A stretch of 64,000 nt of DNA from Nymphaea colorata (lineage: Eukaryota > Streptophyta > Magnoliopsida > Nymphaeales > Nymphaeaceae). The stretch is from positions 27,112,131 through 27,176,130 of the forward strand of contig NC_045140.1 in assembly GCF_008831285.2 (NCBI RefSeq). Direction: 5' to 3'. A program made the translations under genes and the position numbers. Of the stretch, positions 26,301-38,215 are shown piece by piece. The notes below the pieces were generated by a model that saw only the letters and a list, made by a program, of their open reading frames with translations, did not search any database and had not been told where the DNA came from. Within the stretch, counting starts at the first letter, position 1. Each line of letters opens with the position of its first letter.

Positions 26301-29300
26301 ATGTAAGCAGATCAACAGGAAACAGACAGCTACTTACAGCTTCATTGTTTTGCTTCCTTCTTTTGACTCTGAAAAGTAACCAGAAGCACCATAGATCTCT
26401 TGCATCTGCATATTAAAAAACCAATAGCACTTAAGTGCAATGGAAAAGGCACTCAACACTGGTACAAGGAGAGATCTTCAAGTAAATATTCAGAGAGCAG
26501 CAAATTAAGGATCTCTTCAATGCCAATGGCATGAATAATTGCAAAGACAACAGACCATTGAAACCACTTATAGATCATGGTAAATTATTAGGAGCTGGCC
26601 TTTTTCACAAAAAATGCAGGAAGGGAGAAAATCATAGCAAACAAAAATGTAAAAGAAACCAAGTTCCAAGGAAGCTCTGACATGATGATGCAAAAGAGCA
26701 AGTAGCTAATGAAAATTATAGTTTATGCACGTGGATCTTGTTTTCAATAGTTTAATTTTTACTTATTCCATTTCCAATGGAATTTTATGAAAAAAAAATT
26801 ATCCAATGGAATTTTACTTATTTCATTTAAACATTCAGTTTTAGAAGGTAAACCAACTTTTACATGTAGACATTACAACATCAGATATACTTTTATTTTC
26901 AAGAAGTTGGTATCCAACAAATCTTCTCATGAATCCTAACAAACATGAACAACATATTTTAGTTCCAATGTGATTATTGCCATGTTTTGTTAATCATATG
27001 TTGTCACTAGCTTATAATATTTGCACTGTTCTTCAAAGCATTTGCATGTTCCCAGTGCATGGAATTTGATTTTTTTTTTCTATGTTTTACTACATTAATC
27101 CTTTTTCACTTTTCATAATATTAGTGCTGTATTCTTTTACTTTGGTTTCAGGGTCATTTAAATGAAAGGTCTTTCCCCCATTTGTTGATACAATACACTC
27201 ATATATGTGGACCTTCCAAGCACAGGTTCCAATGCGCTCTTTACTGTAGTAGACCAAACACTTGTATCCGGAGGTCTAACATAGGAAGCTTAGAGCACAT
27301 AAGGATAGCAAGCATCCGTCTTATATTTAGATTGTCTGAATGAAGTGATGAAAGAATCATGTCATATAGTACCAACATTTTAGAACATAAAGTTACTTTC
27401 TGTATGTCTAATACAGGTGCACAGCAGACATGTGTTTGTGTGTTCGTGTGAACATATGACAATGGCCAATGCAGTTTGAGTTCTTCTGCGGCAGGGATTT
27501 TCTTAGGATTTCTTCTCTAAGACCTTAAGATAATGTCAAAAAAATCACAAAATTCCAAGAATTAAAAGAAAATAATAAAAGAGCATATGAAATAACAGGT
27601 TTTGCAGTGTCTTTCTTTCAACAAATACTGATGCTTTCTCATCCAAGAGATGAAATGAGTACTCTTAATCATTTGAGACTGAATATGGCTCGTTCAGTAC
27701 TCATGTTTTTAGCACTTACAGTTTGAGGAATGTCCTTCAGTAACTGTCAAGTTCAAGAAAAGTTTTGGCGCATTACATATCAGAGATAGCACGGTGGCTC
27801 TGCTTTAACTACTGTACTTAATTTAATTTAGTAGGGGCTAATGCATTTCGAGGATCAAATCAATGATACTTGGGCTAAAAAATTAGATAAACTTGTCAAT
27901 TGCCATTATCTGCGACACGTGACAGATGGCATCATAAGTTTCACATTTGACTTACTTCCATCCATAACAACTGGCATTCACAATACATACAAACAAAATT
28001 TCCTATTTGACACACTTCCACCAATAAAAAGTTAACAAGTGGTATTAACTATTAACAACACAAATTAAACAAATGTTTAGAAGAGAAGTAAAGGAAAGCA
28101 ACACTATAAGAAATATCGGTGATGGTTGCTTATATACCAGGACAATATGAGACAGTCACTAAAGATGGGAAGACAGAAGGCTAATTTAAAAATTACTGTG
28201 AGAAGGTCATAACCTTATGATCAAGCCAAGCAAGGTACTTGACAACTGCTGCACCATCCCGGATATGTGCATTTCTTAGTCCATCCAACTCATCGGGATT
28301 CTAACGGCCAAGACAGCACAGTGAGTTCATGCAAACCAAGAAAGCTTGTGACATGACTAAATGCTTCATAAAAACTAGAATCCCAAAATAGCTTTCCTTT
28401 GAAAATGGAAGCATCTAAATTAGTTTTGAAAAAAAAAATTCTCCGACAGAGCTACTATCAAAAGCCCAAGCTACCTTGATAGCCTTTGCAAGAGCCAGAG
28501 GAGACTGCTGGAGAAGAACTTGATCAGATGGAAGGTTAGAATACAAGGCAAAACAGCATGAGCCAGGGTCCATCCATATAAGATTATGCTTATTTTCTTC
28601 ATATTTCTGAACTTCAGTTTGAGACTTGACATCTGATGTGCATATCAGTTGACGAGATGCAAGCAATAGTACATCTGATACCACAGCACCATAATCCTTA
28701 ACCTCGATTCCATTTTCACAGAAATACTTATATATCTACAGCAAGGAGAGAAACAGTCAATGTTGCATCAATGCATTGGTCGGCTGAAACAAAAGAGAAA
28801 GCTCAAGCTCCTAGTCTTCATATACAAAGAGAAATGGGTAAAGAATGCAAGATTTTCTTGCTTAGAACACACTCACGATGGTTCTTGAGCAAATATTAAG
28901 ACACATAAAACCAGTGTACACTACATAAGTTTACACTTCCTGCATGAAATGAAAAGGGAACCTTGTAATGCTGATGCATCAAAAATATAACTGCCTTCCA
29001 ACTAGTGAAGGTAACAAGTCTGATGCAAAAGCTCCATTTCTTTATAATAAAGCAATGAATGACACTAAGATCATTGCATACGATCATTTGCTTTTGCTTT
29101 GTTTAGCATAAGCAAAAGAGTTATTTAGGTGGTTTCAGGAATGTGAAAACCATGAGAGATAGAGAGACATCCACTAACTATTTTTATGGAAAAAGCAGAT
29201 CACCGATTGTGTTGCCTACATTTGCTTTTTCCAGTTCTGCTAAGAGAAAATTCCACAATTATGTTCTACTTGCCCATACACATTAACTAAACTCTAAAGT

Positions 29301-30903
29301 CTAAACTTGTGTTTTTGGGAAATCCTATCACCTCGCTTTACTATTATCTCATCCAGCCAACATTGCAGCACTTCTCACTTTGATAATGAACCAGAGGAAA
29401 TGAAAATAGCCTCATAATGGGCTTTTCTGCATAATATGGATTTATGCCCATCACCAGGACATATGTATGTACAGGAAAAAGCTATCCATCCTTCAAAAGG
29501 AAACCTATCACAGTGGTGTAGACTGTAGACTGTTTAGCCTTGTAAGAGATATATACCATTGTGGTAGTGAGTGGATCATCGTGCACCATCTGATCCCTTT
29601 AAATCAATGCCACTTAAAAGCTTTAAAATTGTTTGAAAAGAACCTCAAAACATGAAGAAGAGGTTACTTCCATGTCTCACCACAAGATTACAAACAAGTG
29701 CATTTGAAAAATTAGCTCCTAGTTTAAAATTTTTTAACTGTGATCTCATCCCTATCATAAAGATAATTTCATATTGAACCTTCCAAGTGCTGTCTGCACA
29801 AAGCCACCACAAAGAAGTAAACGAATGAGGAAGCTCCAAGTAAAGCAATTACACTATTTCTCAGGAGGAAATTGTTACCATGAAGCATGATCAAGATTGA
29901 CATTCAGATTCTTCTGTGCCCAATTTTCAACAATATTCCATGAGCATTCAAAGTTCAGTTTAGATTAATAAATGAAAGCTATAGCAGACATCTATCAGAA
30001 GGGCAAACCTCAGGAATGATTTTTCTCTTGTCCACATAAAAGAAAGCTGAACTCCAAGTTACTATTGCGAATGCATGGACAACAGGATTATAAGACACAT
30101 CATTCCCCCGAATGTTATATAACCAAGCAACCTGAATAAGGCGTTGAAAAAGAAAAAGATGAATAAAATGTGCTTGTTATGAAGGGCTCAACATGGTAAA
30201 ATTGAAAACAATGACCAGAATAAAGGTAAAAACAGCACCTCATCAAGAGCTGCAACAACAATTCCGCAAGCTTTTTCTTGTGCAAGCTTCATCCTTAAAT
30301 CGTTTACCTTCTCTTCAACACTACGGCCAGCAAATTTCAATGGTTGTATAGATACAGGGTGGAAGTCCGGCACAGGCCGGCTTTTCCAAATTTGATCTAC
30401 CAAATTGGTTGATAACTGAATCAGTTTCACTCCAGCCTTGACCAAAGAACCCTCCCATTTTTGTGCAGTTTCTATAGATACGCACCAAGGGTCAATCCCA
30501 ACAGTGCATCCCTTCTCCAGATTCTGAAACAAAATCAAATTTCCATTAAATAAGGCTCCTATATCTCATGATTCTCATCTAGTGATGAGGGAAACCAGGG
30601 GAAAATACAATTAAAGGACCATTAATCTAGCAAAAATCAAATCCAGAAAGATGATTTCAATGTTTTACGCATGATGCAAAATGTTTGAAGATGACATAAG
30701 AAGCAAGAGTCCATTTCTCATATGTGTACCAATAGAACAACTCATATCAAGTTAAACCAAAGATAATTTCCAGCTATGTTGTTAAAATCACCTAGGCAAT
30801 GGGCTAAGCACATTGGTGTGGGTACAGGTGCAGGTGGGGGTGCAGGTGCGAGTATGGAGGTATGGTTTCAGACATGGTAATTCTAAACAATGTGGCTATG
30901 AAG

Positions 30904-30961
<58 letters not shown>

Positions 30962-33900
30962 TCTCCACAAAATTGAAGCAAAACAATTTATAAGTTCACA
31001 TTTAATGCACCAAATGACATAGGTTATAAGTTCAATAGTTCTTTTACATAATTCCATTAAAATTAAAAACATCGTTTCTAACAAAAAAATTATGTTTAAA
31101 ACTTCAGATCAAACTGGATCTGACCCAGACTCTATCTGAAACATATGCAGTTGATCTAGCATACCTAAAAATTTCCCTAGTGACACGAAGATGCCAGCCA
31201 CAACCATTCTCAAGTACATGTTACATAGGCAGTGAATTGAGCCAAAAACCTAGGCAGTTTAGGCGTTTTAGGCAGCCACAAAAAAAAAGCTAACAATACG
31301 CTTTAAAAGTGGCAACCGAACTGAAATTGTTCTCAATGGAAAACATATGATTATCTGATGCATGGCAGACCCATCTGGATCCAATGGATTGGATCAATCT
31401 TATTCGATCAGCTTAATTTTGAGTTTCATTTTGTTTAGTTGACTTTCGGCCATTTCATTCTTTAGGATTTGTATGTGGATCCAAGATTCAAAAGTGATTA
31501 TATCACCTATTTAAAGGGCATGGTTGCTGTTGTTTGTTTTGGGGGATTATTGAAGTTTGATTAACAAAAAACCCTAATTTGTTTTGTTGATCTTCCCTTA
31601 TCCTTTCTTTGCTTTTATTCAATTTGTGTTATATTTTCTTTCGTTTTGTGCCCTCCATGGGATTAGAGCAAGGACCTCTAATCAGAGTCATTATCAACTT
31701 ATAATATCAAACAAATTAAAATGCACGACGACACTTGCATTAAACATTCCATAACAACATAACAAAAATAATTAAAAATTTGAAAGAGAAAATTTGATCT
31801 GGTTGCATAAGTAAAGGTTACATAGCAAAAACAGAGCAAGTTTACAACTTAACAAACACTGCTTTGCAATGTTTTAGAGAATGCAAAAATCTTCTAATTT
31901 CTTACAAACCAACTATTAAATCTATAATTCTGACTTCTAAATCTAAAACCCTGAACTAAAGCCTAAAATTACTAATTTAACAAAACAAAGGAAAAAAAGG
32001 AAACACGTATCCTCATAAATATTCATGTATATACTGCAAACCATTTATATGACTAAAACAGCAGATAAATGTCAAAGTATGATACTTTATGACCAATGGC
32101 TCTTCAAATATCAAGGTATGATACTAAATGAACTTTAGCTATAAGTTCATACATACATGCATGCACTCAACATGAAAGAGAATAAAGAAAAGTCAATTTG
32201 CACAAAACAGAAGAAGAAGAAGAAGAAAAGGAAAGAACAATCATTCCCAAGCAGTAGAAGAGGGAGAAAAAGAAAGAAAGAAAAAGAAAAAATATAGGCT
32301 GTTAAAGGGAGAGAAAAAAAATGTGCTACTGATTGCCTAGGGCGACCCCTGGGTGATGGCTTAGGCATTTTTCAAATGGCAAGTAGCATGAAAGCAGCCA
32401 GCCTAGGCAACCTGCTGAGCATAAGGACAAGTCTAGGCATATTTTAAACATGGATTTCCATTACTCATGCTACTTGAAGCAAAAGGAAACTTACATTAGC
32501 CAGCCAAACCTCCACAACAGGGTCCTCTCCAATCCGCATGAGCTTCCAACGTTCACTCAGTTGCTGTGATGCTTGTAGAAAGTATCTCCCATCGGTCCAC
32601 AATAGAGCCTCATTCATTGTTACAAGTGCCAAGCCTGGGGTAACTCCAAAATTTGAAGTTATAAGGAAAAAAAAAAAGAGAAATGCTAAATGAAAGAAAT
32701 AAACTTAAGGATGTTGACATGATTAACATTGGACACAAATTCATTATTTTATTGTCCAAGTTTTGAGACAAAGCCAAAAAAAAACAAAGTTTGAGAACTG
32801 TGAAAAGGACCAATCATCTGTAAAGCATGGAAATAACACCTATGTAGGCAAAAAGAAAAAAAACAGTAAAGTATCACCTGCACTGCCAGTAAAGCCACTA
32901 ACAAATTCACGCCGTTTGTCCCATGCTGCCACATATTCGCTCTGCAAATATCAGTTTACCAAACAGCTTGTAAATACTGTCAGCAATTTCATAAAATGCT
33001 TGCCACTTTTTGGTCAAAAGAAGAGAACAACTAAGATATTCTCTCTTACTTGGTTCCATTACAAATGAATTTTTTTCACAAGTTTCAAAAAGCATAAAGA
33101 AGACCACAGGATGCCTGAATTATGTGCTTTCTATCACCACAGGTGATGCTTGAAGTTAATTAGATTCAAGTCAAAAGCACAAGCACCCCAACAACCATGT
33201 AGGATCTGCTTGTCAATCATAGAATCTTACTTAGCTCAGGATCTTAGCAGAATGACTGCTTATATTTGTACTGCAAAAGGGGGCTAGAACCCATCACTTT
33301 CTCCAGAATACTTCAAGTAGTAGAGGAGAAGCAGGAGGCAAGTATATCAGCTTTTAGTGAATCAATAAAGAGAATGGTTTGCACTAGATTACCGACTGAA
33401 GCCTGAAACATTGATATTGGGAAACCATACACCTACGATGCATTTGATGTAAATGACAGTGATGAAACTATACAACATACAAGTCACGTGCATATTCCAA
33501 CTGAATTAGATACCTCAAATGTACGCCGATCAGGTTAGCATGAAAATTGTGGATCAAGTAAAAATTATTTATTGACAGCGTTGTTAAATATGGACAGTCT
33601 TTGGATGAAGAAAACCACAAACACTTTCAAGACCTAAAAGGATAAATCAGCAAATAATCTTAAGCGACTATAAGAGCAGATATTCCACTCAAACACTCCC
33701 CCCCAAAGAAAATAAGTTTTGGTGGCAGCGACAATGATCGCTAGTATCTAGTTCTAGATTTTGAATTTGCAAGGGCTTAAAACCCTTCTTGCTTTAGTCA
33801 TTCATTTGGATTAAAAGGTCCAGTGCATCCAGAATTGCAAGACCACATCTGTGATTTGCAGGCCAAAGTATTGAACCACGTGCATGTAATTTGGCCATGT

Positions 33901-35120
33901 GACAAAGCATTCGGGAAAAGCAGATCAAATTTTGTCATGGTCAAACCCTAAAAACTGCAATTTGATAATTTGGTTGATGAAACAAGGCAGAAAAGCATCA
34001 AGTGCATCGGTACACGTAAATTAAAAAGTCATGGCTCTACAGCTAGCAGATTCTTCTGCAAAACCAGTTTTTAGGACAAGAAACAGAAGGTCCATCCTGA
34101 TATACCTATCAACGCATAGAGCTCAAAGTGAAGATGAATTTCATGATGGTTATAATGGGTCCGTGATTACTAAGTTGCAAGAATTTGTAAGGTTTCCTGT
34201 CATTGCTTCATTCGCTTGGGTGGCTTGTCTAACTACCTTGTGAAAGTTGCAGAAGATATGCCAACATCTGGTTTCACAAAATCCTGTCAGCAGTTATTCA
34301 GGAAAGCAATAATCATCCGCCAGATTGCAAAATGTCCACAATATCTTATAGAAAAAAGGTCTTTCAGAACCCTTCAACGAGGTGGAATCTTTCGCTTAAA
34401 GGATATTGTAGATACCTCGTGATCACAGGAGCAAATAGGAACGTGCAATTAGTTGCTAACAGGAAAAGCACAGCCTTAGCTCAAAATAAGAGACCAGTTA
34501 TCCACGTCGAGAAGAAATGCTACCGAGTCATCAAGGATGGTCCACGTAACAACCGCAGCAAAACTGGAAGCTAGAGAGTGAGGTGATGAGAAACATGGAG
34601 GAGCGCTCCAGTATTCGCTAGAGAGTTGTTTCAGATGCCATTGATGAAGAACTTCAATCTTTTCAGTTCAAATCACGTATGGAAGCACAAAAATAACACA
34701 AGGAAACGTTTGCGCTGCCTTGTGAATCGCGATTCCTGATCACAGGACTACACAGAGAATGACGGAAAAAAAATACATTGTACCCAAACAAAAGAGCAAT
34801 TGTTGCATGCGATCCTTTAACACCCATCATACATCCCTCAAGCCAGTGATCGTTGATCGCATGTATAACCCTGTGACTTGCAATTTAAAAGGTTTTCACG
34901 TGTGAATCCCGCAACTAGTGATGAATTAAAGACAAGCGACGGGCCACAGAAAAGGAACAAATGAATGAAAATAAACAAGCACCCAAAGAGAAGGAACAAA
35001 GAGAAAACGAAGGACCTGATGAGCGTCTTCGGAAGGGACGATAAGGGCATCCAGAGGAGGGGTATAGGCGGCCATGAGCGGCCTCAGCGCATCGAGAGGG
35101 TCCTCCTCCATCCTGCCCAT
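20321..35120 (-). CDS. APP1: Xaa-Pro aminopeptidase P (APP1), complete, 16 exons
   Basis: Metallo-aminopeptidase of the M24B family that removes an N-terminal residue preceding proline, probably in the cytosol. Exons (minus): 35016-35120, 32878-32941, 32495-32634, 30239-30523, 30009-30131, 28475-28735, 28214-28300, 26338-26405, 26037-26103, 25585-25719, 25402-25482, 23791-23845, 23577-23681, 23354-23425, 21651-21775, 20321-20488. All joins keep phase and use GT/AG; together they encode 646 residues (643 from the second ATG at 35111), as in Arabidopsis APP1 (about 645). The N-terminal creatinase-like domains include [11 protein letters not shown] and WKSRP. The pita-bread catalytic domain has all five metal ligands by homology: D441 (VDSGAQ), D452 (DGTTDITRT), H515 (HGTGHGIG), E550 ([10 protein letters not shown]) and E564 (GIRLENV). 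The C-terminus is [16 protein letters not shown]. No frameshift or missing residue is seen. No transit peptide is evident. Confidence 0.97.
20489..21650 (-). other. APP1 intron 15
   Basis: AT-rich intron of 1.2 kb between the exon ending FEHITW and the last exon. No repeats or frames of note. Confidence 0.85.
21776..23353 (-). other. APP1 intron 14
   Basis: A 1.6-kb AT-rich intron that splits the Glu codon of the DEPG metal-ligand motif. It contains the 268-bp tandem duplication at 22223-22755. Confidence 0.85.
22223..22755. repeat. 268-bp tandem duplication in APP1 intron 14
   Basis: Copy 1 is 22223-22490 and copy 2 is 22491 to about 22755. They start with CTTGATATCTTAAAAATGCC and are almost identical, differing by a few substitutions and by the length of an internal A run (about 14 versus 11). 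Confidence 0.95.
23846..25401 (-). other. APP1 intron 11
   Basis: A 1.6-kb intron. It contains a 38-bp tandem duplication at 24642-24717 and a T-rich/A-rich stretch around 24895-25080. No gene is seen. Confidence 0.85.
24642..24717. repeat. 38-bp tandem duplication in APP1 intron 11
   Basis: Copies 24642-24679 and 24680-24717 differ by one base (GGAGGAACC versus GGAAGAACC). Confidence 0.95.
26406..28213 (-). other. APP1 intron 7
   Basis: A 1.8-kb AT-rich intron between WLDHK and [11 protein letters not shown]. Nothing beyond simple AT-rich sequence is recognised. Confidence 0.85.
28736..30008 (-). other. APP1 intron 5
   Basis: A 1.3-kb intron with no recognisable element; short frames here lack similarity. 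Confidence 0.85.
30524..32494 (-). other. APP1 intron 3, with CCTAGGC-type repeat sequence
   Basis: A 2-kb intron. It holds a compound GT/TA/GT microsatellite (30904-30961). Short CCTAGGCA-type motifs occur near 30792, 31249 and 32402. The outer motifs sit in opposed contexts (GTTAAAATCACCTAGGCA near 30780; CTAGGCATATTTTAAAC near 32433), suggestive of a decayed element of about 1.6 kb. Confidence 0.6.
30904..30961. repeat. Compound (GT)n(AT)n(GT)n microsatellite
   Basis: About 58 bases of alternating dinucleotides inside APP1 intron 3. Confidence 0.95.
32942..35015 (-). other. APP1 intron 1
   Basis: A 2.1-kb intron after the 35-codon first exon, the longest in the gene. Short frames at 34031-34574 have no recognisable similarity. 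Nothing else is seen. Confidence 0.85.
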
Positions 35121-35789
35121 CTCCCTCCCTCTTCCTTCTGTCCTTCCCTACCAAACGAAACTCCCCGAGTTCCCTCGACGCAGTGGAGAAAACTAAAAGA
35201 ATAACGGTGGACCAACCAGCAGAGCCCAAGAACAACCCGCGATGATAGAAGCGATCGTCCCCTTGCTGTTAGCCTTTATAATCGGCCTCCTTTTTTATTG
35301 GGTTTTTTCAGGTAAGATTCGCCGCGGGCTAGGTGTCACGAGTCAAACCACCCTCTTATTCCAGTGGAAAACGAAAAGGCAGCGTGAAGCAATCTATGTT
35401 ATGCGGGTACGTGTGATATACCCTACTACCGCCATGCCGGTAGGGAACCAATGTTTGGTATGGTTATATTTTAAAATTTAAAAATATAATTCTAAAACTT
35501 AATTTTTAATTGAATTTAATTTTTTTCCTACTTTTTGTTTTCCACTTAAATTATATATGTTCTTCTTGTTTATTTTGAGTATATATATATATACCGTCTG
35601 TCATACCCCATGCCAATAATTTCCAAAAAATGACTGGTACCCCACTTATAACTGCACTCATGTGACATAGAAAGCAACATCAATGGATGATTGTGAAAAG
35701 CGATAATCTAGACAATGTGAAAAAATAGAGTTTTATGGAAGCAAATCAAGTTAACACGGAAAAATTTTTTTTGCCTCTCGAGGGTTTGC
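35121..35789. other. APP1 upstream region
   Basis: Intergenic DNA containing the APP1 promoter side. No TATA box could be fixed with confidence. A TA run lies near 35580, and the rest is AT-rich. Confidence 0.5.
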
Positions 35790-37166
35790 ATGGAACTAGC
35801 TTAGTTCCGATGAAAGTGGGCTGGAGTGGTCTCCTCCCATAAGAGAAGCAATAAAAAAAAATGATATGTACAAATACAATAAGTCACCTGACCTTTAGGT
35901 CAGATTAACCTTTGCTTCCGAGAGCAAAGAAAGAACCTTGAAAGGAAGAGCAGAATTAGAAATTCTCAACCTGGCAAACTTCAATACTATGTTACCAAAG
36001 TTGTTCAAAAGCAAAGATGCTTTGCAGCTGTGAAGCCAAGATTTCCATTCTGGAGTTGTTGCCTCTACTTTCTATCAAAGCAGAAATCGAGCCGAGCTCC
36101 CTTCTTTGAAAGATATTTTTTCCTGTATGAAGACGCCAAGTTTCCTTGATTCATCACCACTTTAAGACACATAAAGCGCAGACATGCAGAGTTCACCTCT
36201 GTCAATCTCTTCAAGCTCACACCACCTTCGTTCTCAGGAAGGAAAAGAACCTGAGCAGAGACTAAATGCATTCTGTGATTAACTTCAGAATCTCCCCACA
36301 AGAACTTAATCATAATTTCTTCAAGCTTCTTGATTACAGAAATCGAGCACTTCAAGCAGCGCAGCAAGCACAAATTTCAGGAGACAGTTTTCCTGCATAT
36401 GACAGCACATGAGATTTCTATTGACTAAAGGCGATTCTGCATTTTCAACACAACCCGATCCCAATCAGCTGTTGGGAGACGTAAAGGAGATAGTGGGAGG
36501 CCCAGATATTGCGTGGGGAAGGAGTTCTGAACCCATCCAAATTGATCACTAATTTCTCTGATTCGCTGTTCTGACAAAGCAAAGCCAAAAAATTTTGAAT
36601 TGAACTGATTAATTTGCATCCTAGCTAGCAGCCTTGTCAAATTCTCTGAAAGTATATTCTAGACGATGCAAAGATCTATTGGATGCTTTAATAAAGATGA
36701 ACAGGTCGTCAGCATACATGGTAGCCGCCACACCTTCAATACCTCTACCAAAATGAGGGACCTCAATTTTGCGATGCATAAATAATGGCTGACTGAACTT
36801 TTCTTGAAAAAAATTCAAGAACCACCCTTCTTGAGGAAGCCCTCTCTCACCATCAAAAAATCTTCCCTCTCTACCATTTATAAGAAGAGCGTAAGAGGCC
36901 GTAGACACACAATTCATAACCCTATCAACCCAGACGATGGAGCTGATTGTTCTCTTCCATAGTTACCAAGGGACCAGACCATGAATCCTCTAATATAACA
37001 CCAGATGCATTGCCATTTGCAAAAAAATCTCTCATAATGAGAGGTACAGGCTTCATGAATAGCTGGAAACTCCTCAAACCTACCTCTATCTGTCTCTATA
37101 ACAGCGATACGATTTTTCCTCACAATAGTATGAAAATCTCTTTTTGTTCATAGAACTAGCTTAGTT
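35790..37166 (-). mobile_element. 5'-truncated, decayed L1-type LINE (reverse transcriptase fragment) with flanking direct repeat
   Basis: On the minus strand, in order, it encodes KNRIAVIETDRGRFEEF (about 37120), CVSTASYALLINGREG (about 36905), GVAATMYADDLFIFIK with the YADD catalytic box (about 36730), FPTQYLGLPLSPLRLP (about 36520) and KFLWGDSEVNHRMH (about 36320). These are the expected blocks of plant non-LTR reverse transcriptase and the region after it. The blocks fall in different frames with stops, and the interval before YADD is shorter than usual, so it is inactive. An 18-bp direct repeat with one mismatch, CATGGAACTAGCTTAGTT at 35790-35807 and CATAGAACTAGCTTAGTT at 37149-37166, brackets the fragment and abuts the 5' truncation. 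It is probably the target-site duplication. No poly(A) tail is seen just inside the left copy. Confidence 0.85.
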
Positions 37167-38215
37167 GTCGTACATCTCCTCCATCTGCAGCCGTATGTCC
37201 CACCTCCTTGTCTTTGCAAAATGGCAGTTGCAGAGCTACAAACTTCTTGTTCTTGCTCTCAAATGATGTTAATGAACAGATGGAATCTATAAAGATCTAC
37301 ATAAATATTGTCGCATAAGGAACAGTGACACAACAAATGTAGAGAATCATCTACAAAGAGAAAAGATATCAATTTCATGTTTAATAATTTGAAGCGCTTA
37401 ATTAAATGTTGCAAAGTTAACATGACAGTAAGGTTGATCCAAACCAAAGGAGATGGTTTAAGGCTACATCGCGTCGTGAAAAATAAGTAGAACACAGACA
37501 ACGAGCCATATATCTGAATTTGCAAATACATGTCCTCCGTTGGCCTATAAAGAGAAAACAGACTCATTTTTTAAACTTATGTATAGCATCTGCGATGTTT
37601 ATTGTTGTTTCGTCAAACACCAAAATAATTTTGATATAATACCTTTCGGGCCACTAAACAGTGAAAATTTTGTTTCCCGGTTGAAGTTGTTATTAAAAAG
37701 ATAAGTGGAGAGAGAGAAAGAAGAACAACTTAAGATGTTTGATTGATAGCACGACTGTTAACTGTGATTAAACTTAAGGTTGCAAATGTGGCTGATTAGT
37801 TGATCAAAACACGCTCAACTTGTCAAGTAAGAATTTGATTAGTAAATCTTAGATAGCTTTTTTCTCTATCTAATTGGAATGTGAGTTCCTCAATTCAATT
37901 CCCTATTTAATTCGTGAAGTAAGGTGGTTTTCTAATATTCTAATGCTTAGTTGTTAATGTTTTTATCGTCAAACGAAAATCTGGATTTGCTTCCATGAGA
38001 ACGGAGCAGAATTCGGCGGTAAATATGTCTGGATTCGGTTTCTCGTGTATCCAGAACCGGCTCTAGTTTTGCTCCCCTACTCATCATAGCGGTCCGCGGG
38101 CTTGCGTGCTGCGAGACGGCATGTAGTCGGCGGCGCAGCCACGCAGGCCGCGAGAGAGATGGTGGCCGGCCTCCTCAAATAGGCAAGGGAGCAGCCTTCG
38201 GTCCGTGCCTGAGCC
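37167..38215. other. Intergenic, upstream of PEX11 gene
   Basis: AT-rich until about 38040, then GC-rich up to the PEX11 start. No clear TATA box and no other gene are seen. Confidence 0.5.
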
